DNA of 19,200 nt from the NCBI GenBank assembly GCA_036732565.1, contig DAINCF010000068.1, positions 1 to 19,200 on the forward strand, given 5' to 3'. Position numbers and translations under genes: made by a program. The notes beneath the pieces were generated by a model, which had not been told where the DNA came from, searched no databases, and saw nothing but the letters and a program-made list of their open reading frames with translations. Of the stretch, positions 8,633 through 16,055 are shown one piece after another. Position 1 is the first letter of the stretch. Every line of letters begins with the position of its first letter. Origin of the DNA: JAIVJN01 sp036732565 (GTDB lineage: Bacteria > Acidobacteriota > Vicinamibacteria > Vicinamibacterales > UBA2999).

Positions 8633-9519
8633 TCAAGAGCATGACCGGCTTCGCGTCGGTGACCCACGACGACCAACGCGCGACGCTTGGCGTGACCATG
8701 CGGGCGGTCAACCATCGATTTCTCGACCTCCAGCTGCGGTTGCCGCCGATGATCGCGGACGTCGAGCCCAAGCTGCGCACGCTGCTGCAGAAGCGCTTGA
8801 GCCGCGGGCGGGTCGAGGTGCAGGTGTCGGTGCAGCTGCGAGAGCCACCGGCGCCGCAGGTCGAGTTGAACGAGGGCTTCGCGCGGGCACTGGGCAAGGC
8901 GATGGACGAGGCGCGAGCGAGGGGCCTGGTCGATGGCGCATTGACGCCGGGAGATTTGCTTCGCCTGCCGCAGGCGCTCGTCGTACGGGAGCGCAGTCTC
9001 GACGCGGAGCCGATCGGCGGGCTTCTCGGACCGGGTGTCGAAGCGGCGCTGAACGCGGCGATCACGCAACTGGAGGACATGCGCACGCGCGAAGGCGCCC
9101 ATCTGGCCGCCGATCTCGACGAGCGCACGGCGACTCTGGCACGGCTGATCGGCGAGCTCGAGACCGTCGCGGATCTCGGCCGCCGCGACCTCGAAGCACG
9201 ACTATCTGAACGAGTCAAAGAGCTGGTCGTGTCGACGTCGGCCGATCCTGCCGCGGTCGCCCAGGAGATCGTCCGCGTGGCCCAGCGCTCCGACATCACC
9301 GAGGAGGTCACGCGCTTTCGCGGTCACCTCGCGCATTGGGAGGCGCTGGTGGCAGCCGCCGAGCCGTGCGGCCGCAAGCTCGATTTCCTGTTGCAGGAGA
9401 TGAACCGCGAGGTGAACACGATCGGATCGAAAGCCGACGGGCTGCAGGTGTCCGAGCGTATCATCCAGGCGAAGGCCGAGCTCGAGCGGCTCCGCGAGCA
9501 GGTCCAGAATGTCGAGTAA
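8629..9519 (+). CDS. yicC: YicC-family endoribonuclease
   Basis: A 296-residue member of the YicC family (YicC_N plus DUF1732), whose E. coli and Bacillus members act as endoribonucleases in RNA decay. It opens with MIKSMTGF, the family's diagnostic start, followed by VNHRFLDLQLRLP (28-40). The C-terminal block shows SDITEEVTRFRGHL (221-234) and LLQEMNREVNTIGSKA (254-269), with the conserved acidic and asparagine residues. Length is typical. It overlaps the exporter by 4 bases (ATGA) and gmk by 11 bases. The yicC-gmk pairing is widely conserved. Confidence 0.94.
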   Translation: MIKSMTGFASVTHDDQRATLGVTMRAVNHRFLDLQLRLPPMIADVEPKLRTLLQKRLSRGRVEVQVSVQLREPPAPQVELNEGFARALGKAMDEARARGLVDGALTPGDLLRLPQALVVRERSLDAEPIGGLLGPGVEAALNAAITQLEDMRTREGAHLAADLDERTATLARLIGELETVADLGRRDLEARLSERVKELVVSTSADPAAVAQEIVRVAQRSDITEEVTRFRGHLAHWEALVAAAEPCGRKLDFLLQEMNREVNTIGSKADGLQVSERIIQAKAELERLREQVQNVE

Positions 9520-10132
9520 GGCGCGAGGCCTGCTCTTCATCGTCTCGGCCGCCTCCGGCACCGGCAAGACCACGCTCGTCGAACGGCTCGTCCAGATTCT
9601 TCCCAACCTGCGGATGTCGCGCTCGTACACCTCGCGGGCGGCGCGCGACGGCGAGCGCGATGGCGTCGACTATAATTTCATCAGTAGAGAAGAGTTCGAG
9701 GCGCGAATCGCCCGGAACGGGTTCCTGGAGTGGGCCGACGTGTTTGGCAACTACTACGGAACGGGCGCCGCGGACGTGGAGCGGCTCGTCGCCGATGGGC
9801 AGGACGTCGTGCTGGTGATCGACATCAAGGGCGCGCAGCAGGTGAAGGCGCGCGGCGTCGACCACACGTCGATCTTCGTGCTGCCACCGTCCTACCAGGT
9901 GCTGGAGCAGCGCCTCCGCGGTCGAAGCAAGGACGAAGAGGAGGCGATGCAGCGACGGCTCGCCACGGCCCGTGCCGAGGTGTCGACCTACGTCAACTAC
10001 GACTACGTGGTCGTCAACGACGCGCTGGAGCCGACGGTGGTGCGGTTGCAGGAGATCATCGCGGCCGAGCGATCGCGAGTGCATCGGATGAACGCGGTGG
10101 CGGAGGCGATCATCAGGACGTTTCGGGCATAG
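9509..10132 (+). CDS. gmk: Guanylate kinase
   Basis: A 207-residue cytoplasmic enzyme converting GMP and ATP to GDP and ADP. The P-loop is SAASGTGKTTL (13-23). The GMP-binding part has SRSYTSRAARDGERDGVDY, matching the family pattern of a TSR/TTR followed by R..E..G.DY. FLEWADVFGNYYGT and VLVIDIKGAQQVK follow. The lid arginines lie in RLRGRSKDEEEAMQRRL. The ATG sits 11 bases inside yicC, in another frame. The next gene is coaBC after an 81-base gap filled by a hairpin repeat. rpoZ, often found at this place, is absent from the gap. Confidence 0.97.
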   Translation: MSSKARGLLFIVSAASGTGKTTLVERLVQILPNLRMSRSYTSRAARDGERDGVDYNFISREEFEARIARNGFLEWADVFGNYYGTGAADVERLVADGQDVVLVIDIKGAQQVKARGVDHTSIFVLPPSYQVLEQRLRGRSKDEEEAMQRRLATARAEVSTYVNYDYVVVNDALEPTVVRLQEIIAAERSRVHRMNAVAEAIIRTFRA

Positions 10133-10141
10133 GCGAGACAG

Positions 10142-10194
10142 ACGTGGGGTCCGCCTTTAGGCGGACCTGGGCCGGCTGAAGCCGGCCCCCACGT
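10142..10194. repeat. Double-hairpin palindromic repeat between gmk and coaBC
   Basis: Two adjacent perfect 8-bp stem-loops: GGTCCGCC / GGCGGACC with loop TTTA (10148-10167) and GGGCCGGC / GCCGGCCC with loop TGAA (10169-10188). Outer arms ACGTGGGG (10142-10149) and CCCCACGT (10187-10194) can pair around both, giving a three-way-junction shape. Loops TTTA and TGAA are the same as those of the element at 1077-1137 read on its minus strand. It lies in a transcribed gap and no T-run follows. Confidence 0.8.
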
Positions 10195-10213
10195 TCGTTG
10201 GGATTGAGCTGAC

Positions 10214-11437
10214 ATGGCACTCATCGCTCTCGGAGTCACCGGTGGCATCGGGGCCTACAAGGCCGTGGAGGTCGCGCGTGGCCTGCAGAAGCAGGGGCAC
10301 GACGTCGTCGCGATCATGACCCGGACGGCGCGGCGGTTCGTGGCGCCGCTGACCTTCGAGGCCATCACCCGCCACGAAGTGATCACGAGCCAGTGGAAGC
10401 CGGGCGCGAACGCCGACATCGAGCACATCGCCATTGCCTCGACCGCCGACGTGCTCCTCGTTGCACCGGCCACGGCCAACACCATCGGCAAGTTCGCTCA
10501 CGGCATCGCCGATGACTTCCTGTCGTCGTTGTATCTGGCCACGCGCGCGCCGGTGGTGATGGCGCCGGCGATGAACACGAACATGTTCGAGCACCCGGTG
10601 GTGAAGGAGAACATGCGCGTGCTGGCCGCGCGCGGCGTGCGCTTCATCGAGCCGGGCGCCGGGTACCTCGCCTGCGGCTGGATCGGCAAGGGTCGCCTGG
10701 CCGAGCCCGAGGACGTCGTCGCCTACGTGCAGCAGATGCTTCGGCCGACCGGCGCGCTCAGCGGTCGCCGCGTGCTGGTCACCGCGGGTCCGACCTACGA
10801 GGATCTCGATCCGGTCCGCTTCATCGGTAACCGTTCGAGCGGCCGGATGGGATACGCCGTCGCGGCCGAAGCGACGGCTCGGGGCGCGGTGGTGACGCTC
10901 ATTTCGGGTCCCACTCGCATCGACACCCCGAACGTGGCCGAGCTCGTGCGTGTGCGCACCGCGGCGGAGATGCACGCCGCCGTCACGCAGCACGTGCCAG
11001 GCGCCGACATCGTCGTGATGGCCGCCGCCGTGGCGGACTACACGCCGGAGCGCGTTGCCGATCGCAAGATCGCGAAAGAGGATGGACCATTGACGGTGAC
11101 GCTGACGCGCACCAAGGATATCCTCGGCGAGCTCGGCGCGGAGCCATCCCGGGCCGCCGGCCAGGGGCCGTTGCTCGTCGGCTTTGCCGCCGAGACGCAC
11201 GACGTCCTCTCCCACGCGCGGGCGAAGCTCGCCCGCAAGGCCGTGGATCTCATCGTCGCCAACGATGTGTCGCAACCGGATCGCGGCTTCGATGTCGACA
11301 CCAATGCGGTCACGTTGCTGACTGCGGACGAGACGGAAGACGTCGCCGTGGCATCGAAGGCCACTGTGGCCGGTCGCATTCTGGATCGCGTCGAACGGCT
11401 GCTGGAGGCGCGGTCGCGCGCGAGCCACCCGGCGTAG
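10214..11437 (+). CDS. coaBC: Bifunctional phosphopantothenoylcysteine decarboxylase/synthase
   Basis: A 407-residue two-domain enzyme of coenzyme A synthesis. The N-terminal CoaC flavoprotein half (about 1-177) has VTGGIGAYKA (8-17), the catalytic histidine H71, the PAMN motif (118-121) and the flap cysteine C154 in LACGWIGKGRLAEP. The C-terminal CoaB half (from about 183) has VLVTAGPTYEDLDPVRFIGNR (187-207), SSGRMGYA, MAAAVADY and the KIAKED lysines (285, 288). CoaB ligates cysteine to 4'-phosphopantothenate with CTP in most bacteria, and CoaC then decarboxylates the product. Both active sites look intact. The stop is 2 bases before the next ATG, suggesting co-transcription with the glycosylase gene. 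Alternative starts are unlikely since MALIALGVTGG fits the family. Confidence 0.96.
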   Translation: MALIALGVTGGIGAYKAVEVARGLQKQGHDVVAIMTRTARRFVAPLTFEAITRHEVITSQWKPGANADIEHIAIASTADVLLVAPATANTIGKFAHGIADDFLSSLYLATRAPVVMAPAMNTNMFEHPVVKENMRVLAARGVRFIEPGAGYLACGWIGKGRLAEPEDVVAYVQQMLRPTGALSGRRVLVTAGPTYEDLDPVRFIGNRSSGRMGYAVAAEATARGAVVTLISGPTRIDTPNVAELVRVRTAAEMHAAVTQHVPGADIVVMAAAVADYTPERVADRKIAKEDGPLTVTLTRTKDILGELGAEPSRAAGQGPLLVGFAAETHDVLSHARAKLARKAVDLIVANDVSQPDRGFDVDTNAVTLLTADETEDVAVASKATVAGRILDRVERLLEARSRASHPA

Positions 11438-11439
11438 CG

Positions 11440-12147
11440 ATGTCGCAGGATCTGGCAGAACACCTTCGCTTCTATGCCGCGCTCGGCGTCACCGGCGTGA
11501 GCCGCGATCTCGCCTGGCGCAGACGGGCCGTGTCGCCAGCATCCGCGGAGCCCCCAGCGCAGCAAGACATCGATGTGACATCACCAGCTGATGCGCTTTT
11601 CGCGATCAAGACCGACATAGGCCCCGATTGCTCTCGCTGCAAGCTCTGCACGATGGGACGACGGCAGGTGGTGTTCGGCGTTGGGAATCCCAAGGCACGC
11701 CTGATGTTCGTCGGCGAGGCCCCCGGAGAAGACGAGGACAAGCAGGGTGAGCCGTTCGTCGGCCGCGCGGGGCAGTTGCTGACGAAGATCATCGAAGCGA
11801 TGGGGCTGACACGCGAGCAGGTCTACATCGCGAACGTGATCAAATGTCGCCCGCCGGGCAATCGCAACCCGGAGCCCGATGAGGTCGCGTCGTGCGAGCC
11901 GTTCCTGTTCCGGCAGATCGACGCCATCAAGCCCAGGGTGATCGTGCCGCTCGGCAAATTCGCGGCGCAGTCGCTGCTCAAGACCACCGATCCAATCACG
12001 CGCCTGCGCGGCCGCGAGTACAGCTATCGCGGCGCCACGCTGATTCCGACGTTCCATCCCGCGTTTCTGCTCCGCAACCCCTCCTCGAAGCGTGAAGTGT
12101 GGGAGGACATGAAGAAGGTGCGGGCGCTGCTCCAGGACGAAGAGTGA
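11440..12147 (+). CDS. Family 4 uracil-DNA glycosylase (Fe-S)
   Basis: A 235-residue DNA-repair enzyme removing uracil from DNA. The core from about residue 62 has C64-x2-C67, then KCRPPGNRNP with C136, and C152: the four ligands of the 4Fe-4S cluster of family 4 UDGs. Motif A is GEAPGEDEDKQGEPFVGRAG (92-111) and motif B is HPAFLL (206-211). The first ~60 residues are a variable, Ala/Pro-containing extension that is common in this family, sometimes annotated as a phage SPO1 DNA polymerase-related protein. It starts 2 bases after coaBC and is followed by priA, so it sits in a DNA-maintenance neighbourhood. No key residue is missing. Confidence 0.93.
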   Translation: MSQDLAEHLRFYAALGVTGVSRDLAWRRRAVSPASAEPPAQQDIDVTSPADALFAIKTDIGPDCSRCKLCTMGRRQVVFGVGNPKARLMFVGEAPGEDEDKQGEPFVGRAGQLLTKIIEAMGLTREQVYIANVIKCRPPGNRNPEPDEVASCEPFLFRQIDAIKPRVIVPLGKFAAQSLLKTTDPITRLRGREYSYRGATLIPTFHPAFLLRNPSSKREVWEDMKKVRALLQDEE

Positions 12148-12219
12148 GCCTGGACATCTCCCAGGCCACTACCGTGACGAATGACGCGAGGTTTCCGCTC
12201 GGCCTCAGGAGAGGTCCAC

Positions 12220-12236
12220 GCCCCGCGGAGCGGGGC
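12220..12236 (+). promoter_or_regulatory. Hairpin just before the priA start
   Basis: GCCCCGC / GCGGGGC, a perfect 7-bp stem with a GGA loop, ending 10 bases before the GTG chosen for priA. It lies inside the 99-base gap between the glycosylase stop and that GTG. It could tune translation initiation or be a short repeat. It also argues that the in-frame extension back to ATG 12181 is not protein-coding. Role unproven. Confidence 0.4.
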
Positions 12237-12246
12237 AAGAGATACT

Positions 12247-14514
12247 GTGCCTGAGCGTCTGGTCTCGGTGGCGGTGCCGGTGCCCGCCCTCGATGTCCTC
12301 ACCTATCGCGTGCCCGAGACCATGGCCATGCCGGCCGCCGGCGCGCGTGTAGTCGTGCCGCTTGGCAAGCGCTCGGTGACCGGTGTCGCACTGGGGCCAG
12401 GCGAACCGCTTGGCCCTGACATCGACCTGCGCGATGTTCAGCAGGTGCTCGATGCCGATGCGTTCCTCCCCGTCGACGTCGTTGCGCTCACGCGATGGGT
12501 CGCGGACTACTACGTCGCAGGACCCGGCGCGGCGCTCGCGGGGGCGATGCCGCCGCAGGCGCTCACCGCCCGCGTGGATGCGTTCAAGACCGTACAGAAG
12601 TTCGTCGCGACGGTCGACGGGCGAGACATCTCGACGAGGGCGGCGGTCACCGCGCGGTGCTCCAACGATCAAGATCTGAAGCTGAGTGGGCGACAGCGTG
12701 AGGTCCTTGGGATGCTGTGCGCCGCGCCGCGTGGACTCTCCTCCGCGGAGCTGGCGGATCGGGGCATCTCTGCGTCGGTCATCTCGACGCTGCGCAGACA
12801 TGGCCTGGTCGAGGTCACCAGCGAGCGCATCGACCGCGATCCGTTTGCCGCGCGCCACGCGACGCGCGCGCCGACCGGGGTGGAGCCTGAAGCGCGCGTG
12901 CTGACCCCGGAGCAGGTCGGTGTCGTCGAGAAGCTCAGTAGCTTGGCGGACGCGCGCACCTTTCACGTGGCGCTCCTGCACGGCGTCACCGGAAGCGGGA
13001 AGACGGAGGTCTACCTTCGCCTCGCCGAGCGCGTGCAGCAGTCGGGTCGTGGCGTGCTGATGCTGGTGCCGGAGATTGCCCTGACGCCCGCGATTGCGTC
13101 GTCGTTCCGCGCGCGGTTCGGTGCGCGCGTTGCGATTCAGCACAGCGGGCTCTCCACCGGCGAGCGCCACGATCAGTGGCATCGCATCCGCCGGGGTGAC
13201 GTGGATCTCGTCATCGGCACGCGATCCGCCGTGTTCGCGCCGCTGGCGCATGTCGGCCTCGTCATCGTCGATGAGGAGCACGACACATCGTACAAGCAGG
13301 ATGAGACCCCGCGGTACCACGGTCGAGACGTCGCGGTGATGCGGGCGCAACTGGCAGGCGCGCTCGTCGTGCTGGGATCGGCGACGCCGTCGATGGAGTC
13401 GTATCGTAACGCCCGTCTCGGTCGTTACACGCTGCTCACGATCGAGCGGCGCGTGCTCGATCGCCCGCTGGCCAACGTGCGCATCGTCAACATGCGCGAG
13501 GAGTACGCCACCGGGGGACCAGACGTGGTGCTGAGCGAGGCGCTACGAGCCGGCATCGCCGCGCGCCTGGAGCGCCGGGAGCAGTCGCTCATCCTATTGA
13601 ACCGCCGTGGTTGGGCGGTCGCGGTGTTCTGCCGGCAATGCAACGACGCGCTGGAATGTCCGAACTGCAGCGTGTCGTTGACCGTGCATCGCGCTCGTGC
13701 CGGATGGCGGGCGCGGTGCCACTACTGCAACTTCTCGCAAGTGGTGCCGACGACGTGCCCGACCTGCGCCGCGCCCTACATGGAGCGGCTCGGCTTCGGC
13801 ACCGAGAGAGTAGAAGAAGAAGTGGCGAGGCTGTTCCCACAGGCGAGGATCGGCCGCATCGATCGGGACACGATTCGCCGTCGCGGCAGCCTGGCGGAGC
13901 TGCTGGGCCGATTCGCCGACGGGACGCTCGACGTGCTCGTCGGCACGCAGATGATCGCGAAGGGGCACGACTTCCCTCGAGTCACGCTCGTCGGCGTCGT
14001 CTCCGCGGATGTCGGCCTGGGGCTCGCGGACTTCAGGGCATCCGAGCGCACGTTTCAATTGCTCACCCAGGTCGCGGGCCGTGCCGGGCGTGGGGAGCTC
14101 GCCGGCGAAGCCATCATTCAGACGCTCTACCCGACGCACTACAGCATCAGGTTGGCGTGCGCGCAGCAGTATCGCGCGTTCTTCGACCAGGAGATCGAGT
14201 TCCGTCAGGCCATGCACTATCCGCCGACGCTCGGCATGGTGAACGTTGTGGTGCGCGGGCGTACGTATGACGATGCCATGCATGGGGCGGCGGGCCTGGC
14301 TGGACGGGCGCAGCGCGTGCATCGAGGGACGTTTCAGCTGCTGGGCCCCGCTCCCGCGCCGTTGACGCGCATCAAGGGGGAGCATCGCGCGCAGTTCTTC
14401 CTGAAAGGGACGTCACGCGCGCGGATGCGCGACGCGCTGAAGGTGGCCCTGGCCGAGATGCCCGAGCTCGCGCGGCGCGTCACGATCGACGTCGATCCGC
14501 TGAGCGTTCTCTGA
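12247..14514 (+). CDS. priA: Primosomal protein N' (replication restart helicase)
   Basis: A 755-residue superfamily 2 DNA helicase that reloads the replisome at stalled forks. Numbering is from GTG 12247, where PriA similarity starts (VPERLVSVAVPVPALDVLTYRVP); ATG 12181 would add 22 residues coded partly by a hairpin. The N-terminal DNA-binding domain is followed by Walker A GVTGSGKT (246-253), LVPEIALTP, DEEH (342-345), GSATPS, then eight zinc-binding cysteines in four CxxC pairs (462/465, 471/474, 491/494, 504/507). GTQMIAKGHDFP and QVAGRAGRG are helicase motifs V and VI. All cysteines and ATPase motifs are intact. It ends convergent to the site-2 protease gene. Confidence 0.95.
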   Translation: MPERLVSVAVPVPALDVLTYRVPETMAMPAAGARVVVPLGKRSVTGVALGPGEPLGPDIDLRDVQQVLDADAFLPVDVVALTRWVADYYVAGPGAALAGAMPPQALTARVDAFKTVQKFVATVDGRDISTRAAVTARCSNDQDLKLSGRQREVLGMLCAAPRGLSSAELADRGISASVISTLRRHGLVEVTSERIDRDPFAARHATRAPTGVEPEARVLTPEQVGVVEKLSSLADARTFHVALLHGVTGSGKTEVYLRLAERVQQSGRGVLMLVPEIALTPAIASSFRARFGARVAIQHSGLSTGERHDQWHRIRRGDVDLVIGTRSAVFAPLAHVGLVIVDEEHDTSYKQDETPRYHGRDVAVMRAQLAGALVVLGSATPSMESYRNARLGRYTLLTIERRVLDRPLANVRIVNMREEYATGGPDVVLSEALRAGIAARLERREQSLILLNRRGWAVAVFCRQCNDALECPNCSVSLTVHRARAGWRARCHYCNFSQVVPTTCPTCAAPYMERLGFGTERVEEEVARLFPQARIGRIDRDTIRRRGSLAELLGRFADGTLDVLVGTQMIAKGHDFPRVTLVGVVSADVGLGLADFRASERTFQLLTQVAGRAGRGELAGEAIIQTLYPTHYSIRLACAQQYRAFFDQEIEFRQAMHYPPTLGMVNVVVRGRTYDDAMHGAAGLAGRAQRVHRGTFQLLGPAPAPLTRIKGEHRAQFFLKGTSRARMRDALKVALAEMPELARRVTIDVDPLSVL

Positions 14515-14530
14515 GGCAATTCGAATCGTA

Positions 14531-14626
14531 GGTAGCCCAGGCCTTCAGGCCTGCCAAGGCCCGTTCGCGCGTTGAGCCGCGTCCTGAGGCAGGCCTCAAA
14601 GGCCCGCGTGAGGGCCGTCAGCTACC
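14531..14626. repeat. Palindromic element between convergent priA and site-2 protease genes
   Basis: Outer arms GGTAGC (14531-14536) and GCTACC (14621-14626) enclose a compound inverted repeat. Inside are CAGGCC / GGCCTG with loop TTCA (14538-14553), and GGCCTGCC against GGCAGGCC farther in. The TTCA loop is the same as in the element at 1116-1137. It fills the gap between the two converging genes and contains the site-2 protease stop codon (14624-14622). It may end transcription from both sides, but there is no T-run. Confidence 0.6.
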
Positions 14627-15614
14627 GGTTGCCGGTGACGAACGGTTCGATAGGCGCTGGCGTGAAGCACAGGATCAGCATCAGCAGCGCGACGCCCGCG
14701 AGCACGAGACGGCTGCTATCCAGCGGCTGGGTGTCGTCGAGCGTTGGTGGATGATGAGGGCCCATCAACAGGATCATCAGGACCAACAGAAACGTCCACG
14801 CCCACCAGCTCGACGATCGCGTGGCGAGGCCGACGGCGACGACCATCATGACAATCGTCACCCATGTCGACCGTCGACCCAACACCGCGTATGCGATGTG
14901 TCCGCCGTCCAGCTGTCCGATAGGGAAGAGGTTTAGCGCGGTAGCCAGGAGACCGAACCATGCCGCGAACGCCATCGGATGCAGATTGATCGACTGCCCG
15001 TCGGGCACATCCCCAAAAATCAGCCATGCCGCGGCGCGGAACAACAGGGGCTCGCCGAGATACGCGCCTTGCAGATCGTCGGGCACCGTCGCGACACGCG
15101 AGAGGCTGAGGCCGATCACGAGCGCGGGCACGGCAATGATGAAGCCGGCGATGGGTCCTGCGATGCCGATGTCGAAGAGCGCCACCTTCGAAGGAATGCG
15201 GCTGCGGATGCGAATGAAGGCGCCGAGCGTCCCCGTGAGCGGCAATGGCGCCGGCAAGAAGTAGGGCAGGCTGGCGTCGACGCCGTAGCGCAGACAGTAT
15301 ACGTAGTGCCCCATCTCGTGACAGCCGAGGATGGCAAGGATCGTCAGGCTGTACCACAGGCCGTTCAGCAGCAGACTGGGAACGGTCAACAATTCGGGCG
15401 GCACATTCGCCGTGAAGTTCGCCTCGAAGCTCGCGTATTGCGCCCCGCCGACGAGGCTGGTCGACAAAACTGTTAGTACGACGAGCAGGATGTGCAACCA
15501 GGCGCGGTCGCGAGTTGCGTGGTCAGTCCGTGTGCTGGGGAGCGGAGGCGGTTCGGTTGGCGATTCCAGGAACGCCGGTACCGAGTCAGCTGAGTCCGGC
15601 GGAATCCTGGACAC
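14622..15614 (-). CDS. Site-2 protease family membrane metalloprotease (M50, EGY-like)
   Basis: A 330-residue polytopic membrane protein. The zinc site HEMGH (99-103) lies in a hydrophobic segment, and the third ligand is D236 in NLFPIGQLDGGH (228-239). Other hydrophobic segments lie near 39-57, 84-98, 148-172, 213-232, 253-265, 270-286 and 304-320. The first ~35 residues are Pro/Ser-rich and probably cytosolic. GTLGAFIRIRSRIPSKVALFDIGIAGP is typical of the EGY/S2P subfamily lacking a PDZ domain. Such proteases cut substrates within the membrane, often anti-sigma factors. No candidate substrate is encoded here. The gene follows HU by only 9 bases, so it is probably expressed from the HU promoter. 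Confidence 0.92.
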   Translation of the reverse strand: MSRIPPDSADSVPAFLESPTEPPPLPSTRTDHATRDRAWLHILLVVLTVLSTSLVGGAQYASFEANFTANVPPELLTVPSLLLNGLWYSLTILAILGCHEMGHYVYCLRYGVDASLPYFLPAPLPLTGTLGAFIRIRSRIPSKVALFDIGIAGPIAGFIIAVPALVIGLSLSRVATVPDDLQGAYLGEPLLFRAAAWLIFGDVPDGQSINLHPMAFAAWFGLLATALNLFPIGQLDGGHIAYAVLGRRSTWVTIVMMVVAVGLATRSSSWWAWTFLLVLMILLMGPHHPPTLDDTQPLDSSRLVLAGVALLMLILCFTPAPIEPFVTGNR

Positions 15615-15623
15615 AATTCCAGC

Positions 15624-15893
15624 TTACCCGATGTTCTGTAACTCCTTGCCTGGCTTGAAACGAATGGTGCGGCCCGGAGGAATGCGCACCTCTTTACCGG
15701 TGCGCGGGTTGCGCCCGATCCCTCGCTTGCGCGGCTTCACTTGAAAGACACCAAAGCCGCGCAGCTCGATGCGCTCGCCGCGCTGCATCGAATGACGCAT
15801 CGCCTCGAACACGGCATCGACCGCCAGCTCGGCTTTCACTTTCGTGATGTCCGCGATCCGCGAAACTTCGTTGACGATGTCGACCTTGATCAT
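15624..15893 (-). CDS. HU/IHF-family DNA-binding protein
   Basis: An 89-residue nucleoid protein of normal length, MIKVDIVNEVSRIADITKVKAE at the start. The two N-terminal helices are followed by RIELRGFGVFQVK (41-53) and the DNA-binding arm RNPRTGKEVRIPPG (61-74), with the intercalating proline at P63. FKPGKEL closes the fold. It bends or constrains DNA as a dimer. Whether it is closer to HU or to an IHF subunit cannot be settled by eye, so no symbol is given. A GGGAG lies about 11 bases upstream of the ATG. A strong promoter with an overlapping palindrome precedes it, and the site-2 protease gene follows after 9 bases. Confidence 0.96.
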   Translation of the reverse strand: MIKVDIVNEVSRIADITKVKAELAVDAVFEAMRHSMQRGERIELRGFGVFQVKPRKRGIGRNPRTGKEVRIPPGRTIRFKPGKELQNIG

Positions 15894-15916
15894 GCCCCGA
15901 GCACTCCCGAAGCGAC

Positions 15917-15951
15917 CTAACTATTGTAGTTAGAGCCACTTAGGCTGTCAA
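15917..15951 (-). promoter_or_regulatory. Strong sigma70-type promoter with palindrome, upstream of HU
   Basis: On the minus strand TTGACA (15951-15946) is followed after exactly 17 bases by TACAAT (15928-15923): a full -35 and five of six -10 matches. Transcription would start near 15916, about 23 bases before the ATG. A perfect dyad CTAACTA / TAGTTAG with a 3-base centre (15917-15933) covers the -10 and the start point, as an operator would. The rest of the gap to der (15952-16055) shows no certain promoter for der. Confidence 0.78.
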
Positions 15952-16055
15952 ACCGCAAGTCACGCATTTTCAGGAGTTTATGGGCATCGCGGTTTGGGGC
16001 CGGGTTCGCTCGATTCCCGCAAGCCATTGAAGGGCTGTAAGATAGCGGAACACGC

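Noticed and set aside
10157..11428. 423-residue minus-strand open frame
   Set aside because: It is antisense to coaBC, which has all catalytic motifs; the composition is that of a shadow frame.
12181..12246. 22-residue N-terminal extension of PriA
   Set aside because: It is encoded partly by a hairpin, and PriA similarity begins at the GTG at 12247. Not fully excluded.
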